Shown piece after piece: positions 7,330 through 16,230 of a stretch of DNA of 64,000 nt (position 1 is its first letter; each line of letters opens with the position of its first letter). The notes beneath the pieces are model-generated. The model saw nothing but the letters and a program-made list of their open reading frames with translations, made no database searches and was not told the origin of the DNA. The translations under genes were made by a program, and so were the position numbers. The DNA is from 39-52-133 sp035531075 (lineage in GTDB: Bacteria > Pseudomonadota > Gammaproteobacteria > Burkholderiales > Gallionellaceae): contig DATKTO010000041.1 in NCBI GenBank assembly GCA_035531075.1, positions 62,001-126,000 on the forward strand, in the 5' to 3' direction.

Positions 7330-8469
7330 GTGTCACAAACGAACCCTGCCATTCTAGTATTAGCCGATGGAACAGTGTTTCGTGGCATTTCTATCGGAAC
7401 CGAGGGCGCAAGCGTAGGCGAGGTAGTGTTTAATACCTCGATGTCCGGCTATCAGGAAATTCTCACCGATCCGTCTTATTGCAAGCAAATCGTCACCTTG
7501 ACCTGTCCTCATATTGGCAATGTGGGTGTGAATACAGAAGACGTGGAATCGAGTCAGGTGTTCGCCAGCGGGCTGGTGATACGCGACTTGTCGCAAACGG
7601 TGAGCAACTGGCGCAGCACGCAGTCGCTGTCTGATTATCTTAAAGCCAATAAAGTAGTCGGTATTGCTGAAATCGATACCCGCAAATTGACGCGCATTCT
7701 GCGCGAAAAAGGTGCGCAAAATGGTTGTATCGCCTCTGGAACAGACGAGGCCGCGGCACTGGCTGCGGCGCGTGGCTTTGCCGGCCTGAACGGCATGGAT
7801 CTGGCGCAGGTGGTTTCGTGCGACAAGCCTTACAGTTGGACGCAGCGCGAGTGGGATTTGAAATCCGGTTATGCGGATGTTGAGAAGACCGAATTACATG
7901 TGGTTGCTTACGATTTTGGCGTCAAGCGCAATATTCTGCGCAAACTGGCCGAACGCGGCTGCAAGATCACCGTTGTGCCGGCCAAGACCAAGCCTGCAGA
8001 TGTAATGGCACTGAAGCCGGATGGCGTGTTTTTATCGAATGGCCCAGGCGACCCTGAGCCATGTGATTACGCGATTTCAGCTACTCAGCAGTTCCTGCGT
8101 GACGGCATTCCCTTGTTCGGCATCTGTCTGGGTCACCAGATCATGGGCTTGGCCATCGGCGCCAAGACGTTGAAGATGAAATTCGGCCATCGCGGTGCGA
8201 ACCATCCGGTTCAGGATATGCAGAGCAAGCGCGTGATGATCACCAGCCAGAACCACGGCTTTGCTGTGGATATTAAAACGCTGCCTAAAAATGCCAGGGT
8301 GACCCATGTGTCTCTGTTTGACGGCACCTTGCAGGGTTTTGAGCTGACCGACAAGCCGGCATTCTGTTTCCAGGGACACCCGGAAGCGAGCCCGGGCCCC
8401 CAGGACGTCGATTATCTGTTTGACCGCTTTGTTGGGTCGATGAAAGAAAGGATTAAAAGTAACAAGTGA
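7330..8469 (+). CDS. carA: Carbamoyl-phosphate synthase small subunit
   Basis: Glutaminase subunit that hydrolyses glutamine and passes ammonia to CarB for carbamoyl phosphate (arginine and pyrimidines). The N-terminal domain shows LADGTVFRG and TSMSGYQEILTDPSY. The class I amidotransferase domain (about 190-375) has the nucleophile Cys266 in FGICLGHQI and the His/Glu pair in QGHPEASPGP. GTG start at 7330 is preceded by GGGAG 6 bp away. At 379 residues it has normal length; carB follows after about 50 bp. Confidence 0.97.
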   Translation: MSQTNPAILVLADGTVFRGISIGTEGASVGEVVFNTSMSGYQEILTDPSYCKQIVTLTCPHIGNVGVNTEDVESSQVFASGLVIRDLSQTVSNWRSTQSLSDYLKANKVVGIAEIDTRKLTRILREKGAQNGCIASGTDEAAALAAARGFAGLNGMDLAQVVSCDKPYSWTQREWDLKSGYADVEKTELHVVAYDFGVKRNILRKLAERGCKITVVPAKTKPADVMALKPDGVFLSNGPGDPEPCDYAISATQQFLRDGIPLFGICLGHQIMGLAIGAKTLKMKFGHRGANHPVQDMQSKRVMITSQNHGFAVDIKTLPKNARVTHVSLFDGTLQGFELTDKPAFCFQGHPEASPGPQDVDYLFDRFVGSMKERIKSNK

Positions 8470-8522
8470 TCAGAAAGTGATACCGTCACTTGTCGCCATG
8501 CACTTATTACTCGAATGAAGTT

Positions 8523-11500
8523 ATGCCAAAACGTACAGACCTAAAATCCATATTGATCATCGGTGCCGGCCCAATTGTGATCGGGCAGGCCTGCGAATTT
8601 GACTATTCCGGCGCACAGGCGTGCAAAGCGCTGCGCGAAGAGGGGTACCGCGTCATTCTGGTGAACTCGAATCCGGCCACCATCATGACCGATCCGAACA
8701 TGGCAGATGCGACCTACATCGAGCCCATTACCTGGCAAATCGTAGAAAAAATTATCGCCAAGGAAAAACCTGACGCCATCCTGCCAACCATGGGCGGGCA
8801 GACCGCGCTGAACTGTGCGCTCGATCTGGCCAAGCACGGCGTGCTGGAAAAATACAAGGTCGAGATGATAGGCGCAACGCGTGAAGCCATCGACATGGCG
8901 GAGGACCGCGAGAAATTCAAGCAGGCGATGACTCGCATAGGCTTGGCTTCCGCGCGTTCGGTGATTGCTCACAGTATGGAAGAGGCGCTGCAGGTGCAGC
9001 AGGCGCTGGGCTTCCCGACGGTGATACGCCCGTCCTTTACGATGGGTGGCTCCGGTGGTGGTATCGCCTATAACCGCGAAGAATTCGTTGAGATTTGCGA
9101 GCGCGGCCTGGAAGCCAGTCCGACTAAAGAGTTGCTGATTGAAGAGTCGCTGCTCGGCTGGAAAGAATTCGAGATGGAGGTGGTGCGCGACCACGCCGAC
9201 AACTGCATCATCATCTGCTCCATCGAAAACCTGGACCCGATGGGCGTGCACACCGGCGATTCGATCACAGTGGCGCCAGCGCAGACCCTGACAGACAAGG
9301 AATACCAGATTTTGCGTGATGCGAGCATCGCTGTGCTGCGTGAAATCGGTGTCGATACCGGCGGTTCCAACGTGCAATTTGCGATCAACCCGAATGACGG
9401 GCGTATGGTGGTGATCGAGATGAATCCGCGCGTGTCGCGTTCTTCAGCGCTTGCTTCCAAGGCGACCGGATTCCCGATTGCCAAGGTGGCAGCCAAGCTT
9501 GCGGTGGGTTTCACCCTGGATGAATTGAAAAACGATATCACCGGTGGTGCGACTCCGGCCTCGTTTGAGCCTTCCATTGATTACGTGGTCACAAAGATTC
9601 CGCGTTTCGCCTTTGAAAAATTCCCGCAGGCGAATGACCGCCTGACGACACAGATGAAGTCGGTGGGCGAAGTGATGGCGATGGGGCGCACCTTCCAGGA
9701 GTCTTTCCAGAAAGCGCTGCGCGGTCTGGAAGTGGGCGTGGACGGGCTGGATTCAAAATACACAGACCATGAGGCCGTTGTCGCCGAATTGGGCGCGCCC
9801 GGGCCGGAGCGCATCTGGGCGGTGGGCGATGCCTTCCGCATGGGAATGAGTGTGGACGAGGTGTTTGCCGTCAGCAAAATTGATCCGTGGTTCCTGGTGC
9901 AGATTGAAGACTTGATCAAGCGCGAAGCAGCGCTTATCGGTCGCGGTCTGGATACGCTGACCGCAGATGAATTGCGCACCTTGAAGCGTCGGGGTTTTTC
10001 CGACAGGCGTCTGGGCAAACTGCTGGATTGTGCCGCGCCGTCGGTGCGCGCATTGCGTCATGCCATGAATATCCGCCCGGTATACAAGCGTGTGGATACC
10101 TGTGCTGCCGAATTTGCCACCAACACGGCTTATATGTATTCCACCTATGAGGAGGAGTGCGAGTCGAATCCTTCAGACAGGAAAAAGATCATGGTGCTGG
10201 GTGGCGGTCCTAACCGTATCGGACAGGGTATTGAGTTTGATTACTGCTGCGTGCACGCCGCGCTGGCGATGCGCGAAGATGGTTACGAAACGATTATGGT
10301 CAATTGCAATCCGGAGACTGTATCCACGGACTACGACAGCTCGGACCGTCTGTATTTTGAGCCGCTGACGCTGGAAGACGTGCTGGAAGTGGTGGCAGTT
10401 GAAAAGCCATTTGGCGTGATTGTGCAGTATGGTGGGCAGACTCCGCTAAAGCTGGCGCGTGGCTTGGAGAAAAACGGCGTGCCGATTATCGGCACTACGC
10501 CGGATATGATCGACTGTGCGGAAGATCGTGCACGCTTCCAGCAGATGCTGCAGAAGCTGGGATTAAAGCAGCCACCTAACCGCACCGTGAGTACGGCCGA
10601 GCAGGCCATCCAGGCCGTGCTGGAAATCGGTTACCCGCTGGTGATGCGCCCAAGCAATGTGCTGGGCGGACGCGCGATGGAAATCGTGCACAATCAGGCC
10701 GATCTTGAGCGCTATATGCGTGATGCGGTTGAAAGCTCCAAAATATACCCGGAACGTATGCCGATTTTGCTTGATCGCTTCCTGAATGACGCGATTGAGG
10801 TAGATGTGGACGCGGTGTCTGATGGCAAAGCGGTGATGATCGGCGGTATCATGGAGCACATCGAGGAAGCCGGCGTGCACTCGGGTGACTCAGCCTGTTC
10901 CCTGCCTCCCTTCAGTCTGTCAGCCAAGATGCAGGACGAATTGCGACGCCAGACCGTGGCAATGGCAAAAGCGCTGAATGTAGTCGGATTGATGAACGTG
11001 CAGTTCGCGATACAGGGCGAGACAGTGTATGTTCTCGAAGTGAATCCGCGTGCCTCGCGCACGGTGCCATTTGTGTCAAAAGCAACCGGTGTGCCACTGG
11101 CCAAAGTCGCGGCGCGATGCATGGTTGGCCAGACACTGGAGCAGCAGGGCATTACGAAAGAGGTTGTGCCGCCGTTTTATTCGGTAAAGGAAGCGGTATT
11201 CCCCTTCATTAAGTTTCCAGGCGTGGATACCATCCTGGGCCCAGAGATGAAATCCACCGGTGAAGTGATGGGCGTGGGTGATACCTTCGCCGAGGCATTC
11301 GTCAAGTCGCAGCTTGCTGCGGGTGTAAAGCTGCCGACTTCCGGCAAGGTTTTCATCAGCGTGCGCGGTGCAGATAAGCAGGGTGCGGCAGAGGTGGCCA
11401 AAAATCTGCAGGAACTCGGTTTCAGCATCCTTGCCACGCGCGGTACTGCAGCGGAAATCAGTGCTGCGGGAGTGGATGTAAAAGTGGTGAACAAGGTGAC

Positions 11501-11768
11501 AGAAGGTCGTCCGCATATCGTTGATATGATCAAAAACGGTGAGATCTGCCTGATTATCAACACGGTAGACAGCAAGAGAAGTACGATTCAGGATTCCTAC
11601 TCGATTCGTAATGCGGCCCTGCAAGGGCGGGTGACTTATTACACCACCCTCTCTGGAGCGCGTGCAGCATGTGTGGGCATGCAGCATCTCACAGAGTTAA
11701 ATGTATATGACTTGCAGGCATTGCATCGACGCCTGGTTAATCAAGAAATTAAAGGAAGTACAAAATGA
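8523..11768 (+). CDS. carB: Carbamoyl-phosphate synthase large subunit
   Basis: Makes carbamoyl phosphate from bicarbonate, ammonia and two ATP. The 1081-residue protein shows two homologous ATP-grasp halves. The first is near residues 1-400 (IGAGPIVIGQACEFDYSG; MGGSGGG; EMNPRVSRSSALASKATG). The second is near 550-930 (GGGPNRIGQGIEFDYCC; LEVNPRASRTVPFVSKATG). A C-terminal MGS-like allosteric domain follows (about 935-1070). I start at MPKRTDLKS, the usual N-terminus, not at an in-frame upstream codon. The stop overlaps greA by 4 bp. Confidence 0.97.
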   Translation: MPKRTDLKSILIIGAGPIVIGQACEFDYSGAQACKALREEGYRVILVNSNPATIMTDPNMADATYIEPITWQIVEKIIAKEKPDAILPTMGGQTALNCALDLAKHGVLEKYKVEMIGATREAIDMAEDREKFKQAMTRIGLASARSVIAHSMEEALQVQQALGFPTVIRPSFTMGGSGGGIAYNREEFVEICERGLEASPTKELLIEESLLGWKEFEMEVVRDHADNCIIICSIENLDPMGVHTGDSITVAPAQTLTDKEYQILRDASIAVLREIGVDTGGSNVQFAINPNDGRMVVIEMNPRVSRSSALASKATGFPIAKVAAKLAVGFTLDELKNDITGGATPASFEPSIDYVVTKIPRFAFEKFPQANDRLTTQMKSVGEVMAMGRTFQESFQKALRGLEVGVDGLDSKYTDHEAVVAELGAPGPERIWAVGDAFRMGMSVDEVFAVSKIDPWFLVQIEDLIKREAALIGRGLDTLTADELRTLKRRGFSDRRLGKLLDCAAPSVRALRHAMNIRPVYKRVDTCAAEFATNTAYMYSTYEEECESNPSDRKKIMVLGGGPNRIGQGIEFDYCCVHAALAMREDGYETIMVNCNPETVSTDYDSSDRLYFEPLTLEDVLEVVAVEKPFGVIVQYGGQTPLKLARGLEKNGVPIIGTTPDMIDCAEDRARFQQMLQKLGLKQPPNRTVSTAEQAIQAVLEIGYPLVMRPSNVLGGRAMEIVHNQADLERYMRDAVESSKIYPERMPILLDRFLNDAIEVDVDAVSDGKAVMIGGIMEHIEEAGVHSGDSACSLPPFSLSAKMQDELRRQTVAMAKALNVVGLMNVQFAIQGETVYVLEVNPRASRTVPFVSKATGVPLAKVAARCMVGQTLEQQGITKEVVPPFYSVKEAVFPFIKFPGVDTILGPEMKSTGEVMGVGDTFAEAFVKSQLAAGVKLPTSGKVFISVRGADKQGAAEVAKNLQELGFSILATRGTAAEISAAGVDVKVVNKVTEGRPHIVDMIKNGEICLIINTVDSKRSTIQDSYSIRNAALQGRVTYYTTLSGARAACVGMQHLTELNVYDLQALHRRLVNQEIKGSTK

Positions 11769-12241
11769 GCAAAATACCTTTGACACTGATTGGTGCAGAA
11801 CTATTGCGCAGCGAGTTGCACCGCCTGAAAACGGTAGATCGTCCATGGGTGATTAATGCCATCGCTGAAGCACGTGCGCAGGGCGATTTGTCCGAAAATG
11901 CCGAGTATGAGGCTGCCAAAGAGCGCCAGGGTTTTATCGAGGGACGCATCATTGATCTGGAAGGCAAGCTTGGCAGCGCGCAAGTTATCGACCCCAAGAC
12001 CATGAACGCTGACGGCCGCTGTGTGTTTGGCGCCACCGTGGCGCTGGAAGACGTGGGTACCGGCGACGTGATGACCTATCAAATTGTGGGCGAGGATGAG
12101 GCCGATATCAAGCAGGGCAAGATATCCATCAATTCACCGATCGCGCGCGCCTTGATTGGAAAGTATAGCGGTGATGTTGCCGAGGTGCAGGCGCCGGGCG
12201 GGATTCGCGAATACGAAATCGTTAACGTCCTGTATATATAG
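11765..12241 (+). CDS. greA: Transcription elongation factor GreA
   Basis: Rescues backtracked RNA polymerase by stimulating transcript cleavage. At 158 residues it has the N-terminal coiled coil with the acidic tip segment GDLSENAEYEAAKERQ (about 40-55) and the C-terminal FKBP-like domain ending in YEIVNVLYI. ATGA overlap with carB indicates coupled translation. The carB-greA linkage is common in beta- and gammaproteobacteria. Confidence 0.97.
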   Translation: MSKIPLTLIGAELLRSELHRLKTVDRPWVINAIAEARAQGDLSENAEYEAAKERQGFIEGRIIDLEGKLGSAQVIDPKTMNADGRCVFGATVALEDVGTGDVMTYQIVGEDEADIKQGKISINSPIARALIGKYSGDVAEVQAPGGIREYEIVNVLYI

Positions 12242-12314
12242 ATATTTTTAATTTATAAAAGCTGGCGCGTCTTGAAGTCAATTGTGCCAACACTTGCGTT
12301 GGCCCCAAGTTTGT

Positions 12315-12659
12315 CTAGCCTTTGTTGCCCAATTGTTTTTTCGTCAGAGGCTTGCCTTTTTTGCGCTTGGGCAGGGAGAGCAGGGGAGTTTCCTGCGGCT
12401 GGTAGACCACCAGGATCTTGCCTATATGCTGCACCGCTCCAGCGTTTAGCTGAGTGCATATTTCCTGCAGCAGCGCTTCACGTGCAGCACGGTCATCGCT
12501 CATGACGCGAATCTTGATCAGTTCGTGGCTTTTCAGCGTGCGAGAGATCTCATCCAGTACACTGGCGGTCAGTCCTGCATTGCCTATCATTACGGTGGGG
12601 TTGAGAGAATGCGCGCGTGCTTTGAGCTCGCGGCGTTGTGCAACAGAAAGTATTAACAT
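12315..12659 (-). CDS. yhbY: YhbY family RNA-binding protein (CRM domain)
   Basis: A 114-residue protein with the CRM/YhbY fold: the motif LNPTVMIGNAGLT (about 19-31) contains the GxxG-type loop. HELIKIRVM and the helix after it complete the domain. YhbY associates with pre-50S particles and is thought to aid ribosome assembly. A lysine-rich tail (KRKKGKPLTKKQ) adds RNA affinity. I start at MLILS because GGAG lies 7 bp upstream. It is divergent from rlmE, with only 35 bp between the two starts, as in E. coli. Confidence 0.93.
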   Translation of the reverse strand: MLILSVAQRRELKARAHSLNPTVMIGNAGLTASVLDEISRTLKSHELIKIRVMSDDRAAREALLQEICTQLNAGAVQHIGKILVVYQPQETPLLSLPKRKKGKPLTKKQLGNKG

Positions 12660-12694
12660 AAATGAACTCCGGACATAGTTTGACATTCTAATCG

Positions 12695-13312
12695 ATGAAG
12701 CCTTCTAAAACCAGTAAACAGTGGATGCGGGAGCATATTAATGACCCTTATGTGCAACAGGCGCAGAAGGATGGTTATCGTTCGCGTGCCGCGTACAAGC
12801 TGCTGGAGATAGATGAGCGCGATCATCTGATCAAGGCTGGCATGGTAGTGGTTGACTTGGGCGCCACCCCGGGTGGCTGGTCACAGGTCGCGGCCAACAA
12901 GATTGGTGACAAGGGCAAGGTGATAGCGCTGGATTTGCTGCCCTTGAATCCGTTGCCACGCGTAGAGTTCATTCAGGGAGACTTTCGTGAAGACAGCGTT
13001 CTGGCACAATTGGAAGAAAAGTTGGGCGGGAAACAGATCGAGCTTGTAATTTCCGATATGGCTCCCAATATTAGCGGAATTGACCTGTCGGATCAGGCGC
13101 GCTCAATATACTTGGCAGAATTGGCTCTGGAATTTGCGGTACAACATCTCAAACCTGGTGGTGCGTTTTTGGTGAAGGTCTTTCAGGGGGTGGGATTCGA
13201 AGATTATGTTAAGACCATGCGCAACCATTTCAAGAAAGTGGTTAGTCGCAAGCCCAAAGCTTCCCGCGATCGGAGTAGTGAAGTCTATATGCTGGGGATA
13301 GACAAGATATAG
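12695..13312 (+). CDS. rlmE: 23S rRNA 2'-O-methyltransferase RlmE (FtsJ/RrmJ)
   Basis: Heat-shock type methyltransferase that modifies U2552 of 23S rRNA. The 205-residue protein has the SAM-binding motif VVDLGATPGGWSQVA (about 52-66). Residues matching the K-D-K-E catalytic set are visible: Lys in RAAYKLLEI, Asp in VISDMAPNISG, Lys in GAFLVKVFQG, and Glu in RSSEVYMLG. ftsH follows after 86 bp; the rlmE-ftsH pair is widely conserved. Confidence 0.96.
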   Translation: MKPSKTSKQWMREHINDPYVQQAQKDGYRSRAAYKLLEIDERDHLIKAGMVVVDLGATPGGWSQVAANKIGDKGKVIALDLLPLNPLPRVEFIQGDFREDSVLAQLEEKLGGKQIELVISDMAPNISGIDLSDQARSIYLAELALEFAVQHLKPGGAFLVKVFQGVGFEDYVKTMRNHFKKVVSRKPKASRDRSSEVYMLGIDKI

Positions 13313-13398
13313 TGTGCATTTTATATAAGTGACCTTGAGTAATCGGTTCGCACAGTGTTTAATACGTTATTGTTATACGGCTCAATTGAGGGGCATTC

Positions 13399-15291
13399 AT
13401 GAATAATATGTTTAAAAGTGTAGGTATTTGGCTGGTCGTGGCTTTGGTGCTGATGACAGTGTTTAATCAGTTCAGCCAGAGGCAGCAGGCCGCGCAGGCG
13501 CCGCTTGATTATTCGCAGTTCCTCGAAGAGGTCAGGCAGGGACAAATTGCCAAGGTGACCATTGAGGGACGCACGCTGAAAGCGGTGACTATTGATGGCA
13601 AAAAAATTACCAGCTATGCGCCCAGCGATATCTGGATGGTGTCCGATCTGCTGAAAAATGGCGTAAAGATTGAAGCCAAGCCAGAGGAAGAGCAGTCCTT
13701 CTGGATGAGTATCTTCGTGTCCTGGTTCCCCATGCTGCTGCTGATTGGCGTGTGGATCTTCTTCATGCGCCAGATGCAGGGCGGCGGCAAGAGTGGCGGC
13801 CCGTTCTCGTTTGGCAAGAGCAAGGCGCGCCTGATGGATGACACCAAGGAACGCGTGACCTTTGCCGACGTGGCAGGATGCGACGAAGCCAAGGAAGAAG
13901 TTTCCGAGTTGGTCGATTTTCTGCGCGACCCCACCAAGTTTCAGGCACTAGGCGGGCGCATTCCGCGTGGCGTGCTGATGGTAGGCAGCCCCGGTACCGG
14001 TAAAACACTGCTGGCCAAAGCCATTGCCGGTGAGGCCAAGGTGCCGTTTTTCTCCATTTCCGGTTCCGACTTTGTCGAGATGTTTGTCGGTGTGGGTGCC
14101 GCCCGCGTGCGCGACATGTTTGAGCAGGCGAAGAAGCACTCGCCGTGCATTATCTTTATCGATGAAATCGATGCGGTTGGACGCCAGCGCGGCGCCGGCA
14201 TGGGCGGCGGCAACGATGAGCGCGAGCAAACGCTGAATGCACTGCTGGTGGAGATGGATGGTTTCGAGGGTACCAGCGGCGTGATTGTGATTGCCGCGAC
14301 CAACCGCCCCGATGTGCTGGATTCAGCCTTGCTGCGTCCGGGACGTTTTGACCGGCAGGTAGTGGTACCGTTGCCGGATATTCGCGGCCGTGAACAGATA
14401 CTGATGGTGCATATGCGCAAGGTGCCTATGGCACCGGATGTGAAGGCTGATATTCTGGCACGCGGTACGCCCGGCATGTCCGGCGCCGACTTGGCCAATC
14501 TGGTGAATGAAGCAGCCTTGTTTGCTGCGCGCCGCAACAAGCGTTTTGTCGATATGGATGATTTTGAAGCAGCCAAGGACAAAATCATGATGGGCGCTGA
14601 ACGCCGCTCCATGATCATGCCGGAAGAGGAGCGTCGCAATACCGCTTATCACGAATCCGGTCACGCGGTCGTAGCCAAGCTGCTGCCAAAGACAGATCCG
14701 GTACATAAAGTGACTATCATTCCACGCGGACGTGCGCTGGGACTGACCATGCAGTTGCCTTCTGAAGACCGTTACAGCTTGGACAAGAATCGAATTCTCG
14801 ATACCATCGCCGTGCTGTTCGGCGGACGCATCGCGGAAGAAATTTTCATGCACCAGATGACTACCGGCGCGTCGAACGACTTTGAGCGTGCCACCGGCAT
14901 GGCGCGCAGCATGGTAACGCAATGGGGTATGTCCGATGCATTGGGGCCTATGGTTTATGGCGAGAACGACGGCGAGGTATTCCTCGGCCGTTCGGTAACC
15001 ACCCACAAGAATGTGTCCGAGTCGACGATGCAGAAGGTCGACGAGGAGATTCGCCGCATTATCGACCAGCAGTATAAGCTGGCGCGCGGCTTGATCGAAG
15101 CCAATAAAGACAAGGTCGAGGCAATGGCCAAGGCTTTGCTCGAATGGGAAACACTGGATGCCGAGCAGCTGAACGACATCATGGAAGGCAAGCCGCCGCG
15201 CGAACCCAGGCCGGCGCCGGTGACACAGCCGCCGCAACCACCACGGGATGCTACCCCGACTGCGCCTGCAACGCCGGCTCAGGCAACCTGA
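13399..15291 (+). CDS. ftsH: ATP-dependent zinc metalloprotease FtsH
   Basis: Membrane-bound AAA+ protease that degrades misassembled membrane proteins and regulators such as LpxC. The 630-residue protein has two membrane segments (about 5-22 and 101-121) flanking a periplasmic domain. Walker A GSPGTGKT (about 196-203) and Walker B IIFIDEIDAVGRQRG follow, with SRH residues near RPGRFDRQ. The zinc site is H418ESGH422. The C-terminal tail is proline/alanine-rich and likely disordered. It is the usual neighbour of rlmE and folP. Confidence 0.97.
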   Translation: MNNMFKSVGIWLVVALVLMTVFNQFSQRQQAAQAPLDYSQFLEEVRQGQIAKVTIEGRTLKAVTIDGKKITSYAPSDIWMVSDLLKNGVKIEAKPEEEQSFWMSIFVSWFPMLLLIGVWIFFMRQMQGGGKSGGPFSFGKSKARLMDDTKERVTFADVAGCDEAKEEVSELVDFLRDPTKFQALGGRIPRGVLMVGSPGTGKTLLAKAIAGEAKVPFFSISGSDFVEMFVGVGAARVRDMFEQAKKHSPCIIFIDEIDAVGRQRGAGMGGGNDEREQTLNALLVEMDGFEGTSGVIVIAATNRPDVLDSALLRPGRFDRQVVVPLPDIRGREQILMVHMRKVPMAPDVKADILARGTPGMSGADLANLVNEAALFAARRNKRFVDMDDFEAAKDKIMMGAERRSMIMPEEERRNTAYHESGHAVVAKLLPKTDPVHKVTIIPRGRALGLTMQLPSEDRYSLDKNRILDTIAVLFGGRIAEEIFMHQMTTGASNDFERATGMARSMVTQWGMSDALGPMVYGENDGEVFLGRSVTTHKNVSESTMQKVDEEIRRIIDQQYKLARGLIEANKDKVEAMAKALLEWETLDAEQLNDIMEGKPPREPRPAPVTQPPQPPRDATPTAPATPAQAT

Positions 15292-15306
15292 AGTTGTGCA
15301 GGAAAA

Positions 15307-15334
15307 GTGACGAAGCTTTATAGAGTTTCGTCAC
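15307..15334 (+). terminator. Hairpin between ftsH and folP
   Basis: Perfect 8-bp stem GTGACGAA/TTCGTCAC with a 12-nt loop, just after ftsH. There is no immediate T-run (a T6 tract lies about 17 nt later), so it may be a partial terminator or an RNA-stability element. Confidence 0.4.
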
Positions 15335-15361
15335 CCTTCCTCCGCATCCTTTTTTCAGCTT

Positions 15362-16180
15362 ATGCTTCACTGCGGCTCATACCGTCTAGATCTGTCCCGT
15401 CCCCTGGTGATGGGCATCGTCAATGTCACTCCTGATTCTTTCTCCGATGGTGGTCGCCACATGTTGCGCGATGCAGCCATTAAACATGCACAACAATTAA
15501 TTACCGAGGGAGCGGATATCCTCGATATTGGCGGAGAGTCTACCCGTCCCGGCGCGCTCGAGGTCAGCGTTCAGGAGGAGCTGGATCGTGTATTGCCGGT
15601 GATTGAGGGACTGCGCGGAGTGGCAGTGCCCCTGTCTATCGATACCTGCAAGCCTGAGGTGATGCGCGCTGCGTTGGCGGCGGGTGTGAAACTTGTCAAT
15701 GATATCAATGCGATGCAACAGCCTGAGGCGTTGGCAGCAGTTGTAGCAAGCGATGCGGCAGTGTGTCTAATGCACAAGCAAGGCCCGCCCAGAACCATGC
15801 AAATTGAACCGCATTACCAGGATGTCTTGCGCGAGGTAATAGATTTTTTGCGCACCCGCATAGCCGAGGTCGAGGCTGCGGGTGTGCTTCGCAATCGTAT
15901 CGTGGTGGATCCTGGCTTTGGTTTTGGCAAGACATTGGCGCATAATTTGATTCTGTTGCGGAATCTGGATAAGTTTTCCGTATTGGGTGTGCCGCTGCTG
16001 GCAGGGTTATCACGCAAATCCATGTTGGGTGCGATTACCGGACAGGAAGTGGATAACCGTGTTTCTGCAAGCGTGGCAGCTGCATTGCTGGCAGTGCAGC
16101 GCGGCGCCAGCATTGTGCGCGTGCACGATGTGCGGGCTACCTGCGATGCGCTTAAAATCTGGAACGCGGTAAATGTGTAA
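15362..16180 (+). CDS. folP: Dihydropteroate synthase
   Basis: Joins p-aminobenzoate to dihydropterin pyrophosphate in folate synthesis; target of sulfonamides. The 272-residue TIM barrel shows MGIVNVTPDSFSDGG (about 17-31), the GADILDIGGESTRPGA loop (about 50-65), and DPGFGFGKT near 182-190. LAGLSRKSMLG holds the conserved Arg/Lys that bind substrate. It lies between ftsH and glmM as in E. coli. Confidence 0.96.
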   Translation: MLHCGSYRLDLSRPLVMGIVNVTPDSFSDGGRHMLRDAAIKHAQQLITEGADILDIGGESTRPGALEVSVQEELDRVLPVIEGLRGVAVPLSIDTCKPEVMRAALAAGVKLVNDINAMQQPEALAAVVASDAAVCLMHKQGPPRTMQIEPHYQDVLREVIDFLRTRIAEVEAAGVLRNRIVVDPGFGFGKTLAHNLILLRNLDKFSVLGVPLLAGLSRKSMLGAITGQEVDNRVSASVAAALLAVQRGASIVRVHDVRATCDALKIWNAVNV

Positions 16181-16230
16181 CTCATGCGTATCCCTATGTT
16201 TGAAATGTCTGGAATGAATGGAGTCTTTCG

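Noticed and set aside
12680..12709. TTGACA just upstream of rlmE as a -35 box
   Set aside because: The matching -10 would fall inside the coding start with poor sequence (TTCTAA), so I do not call a promoter there.
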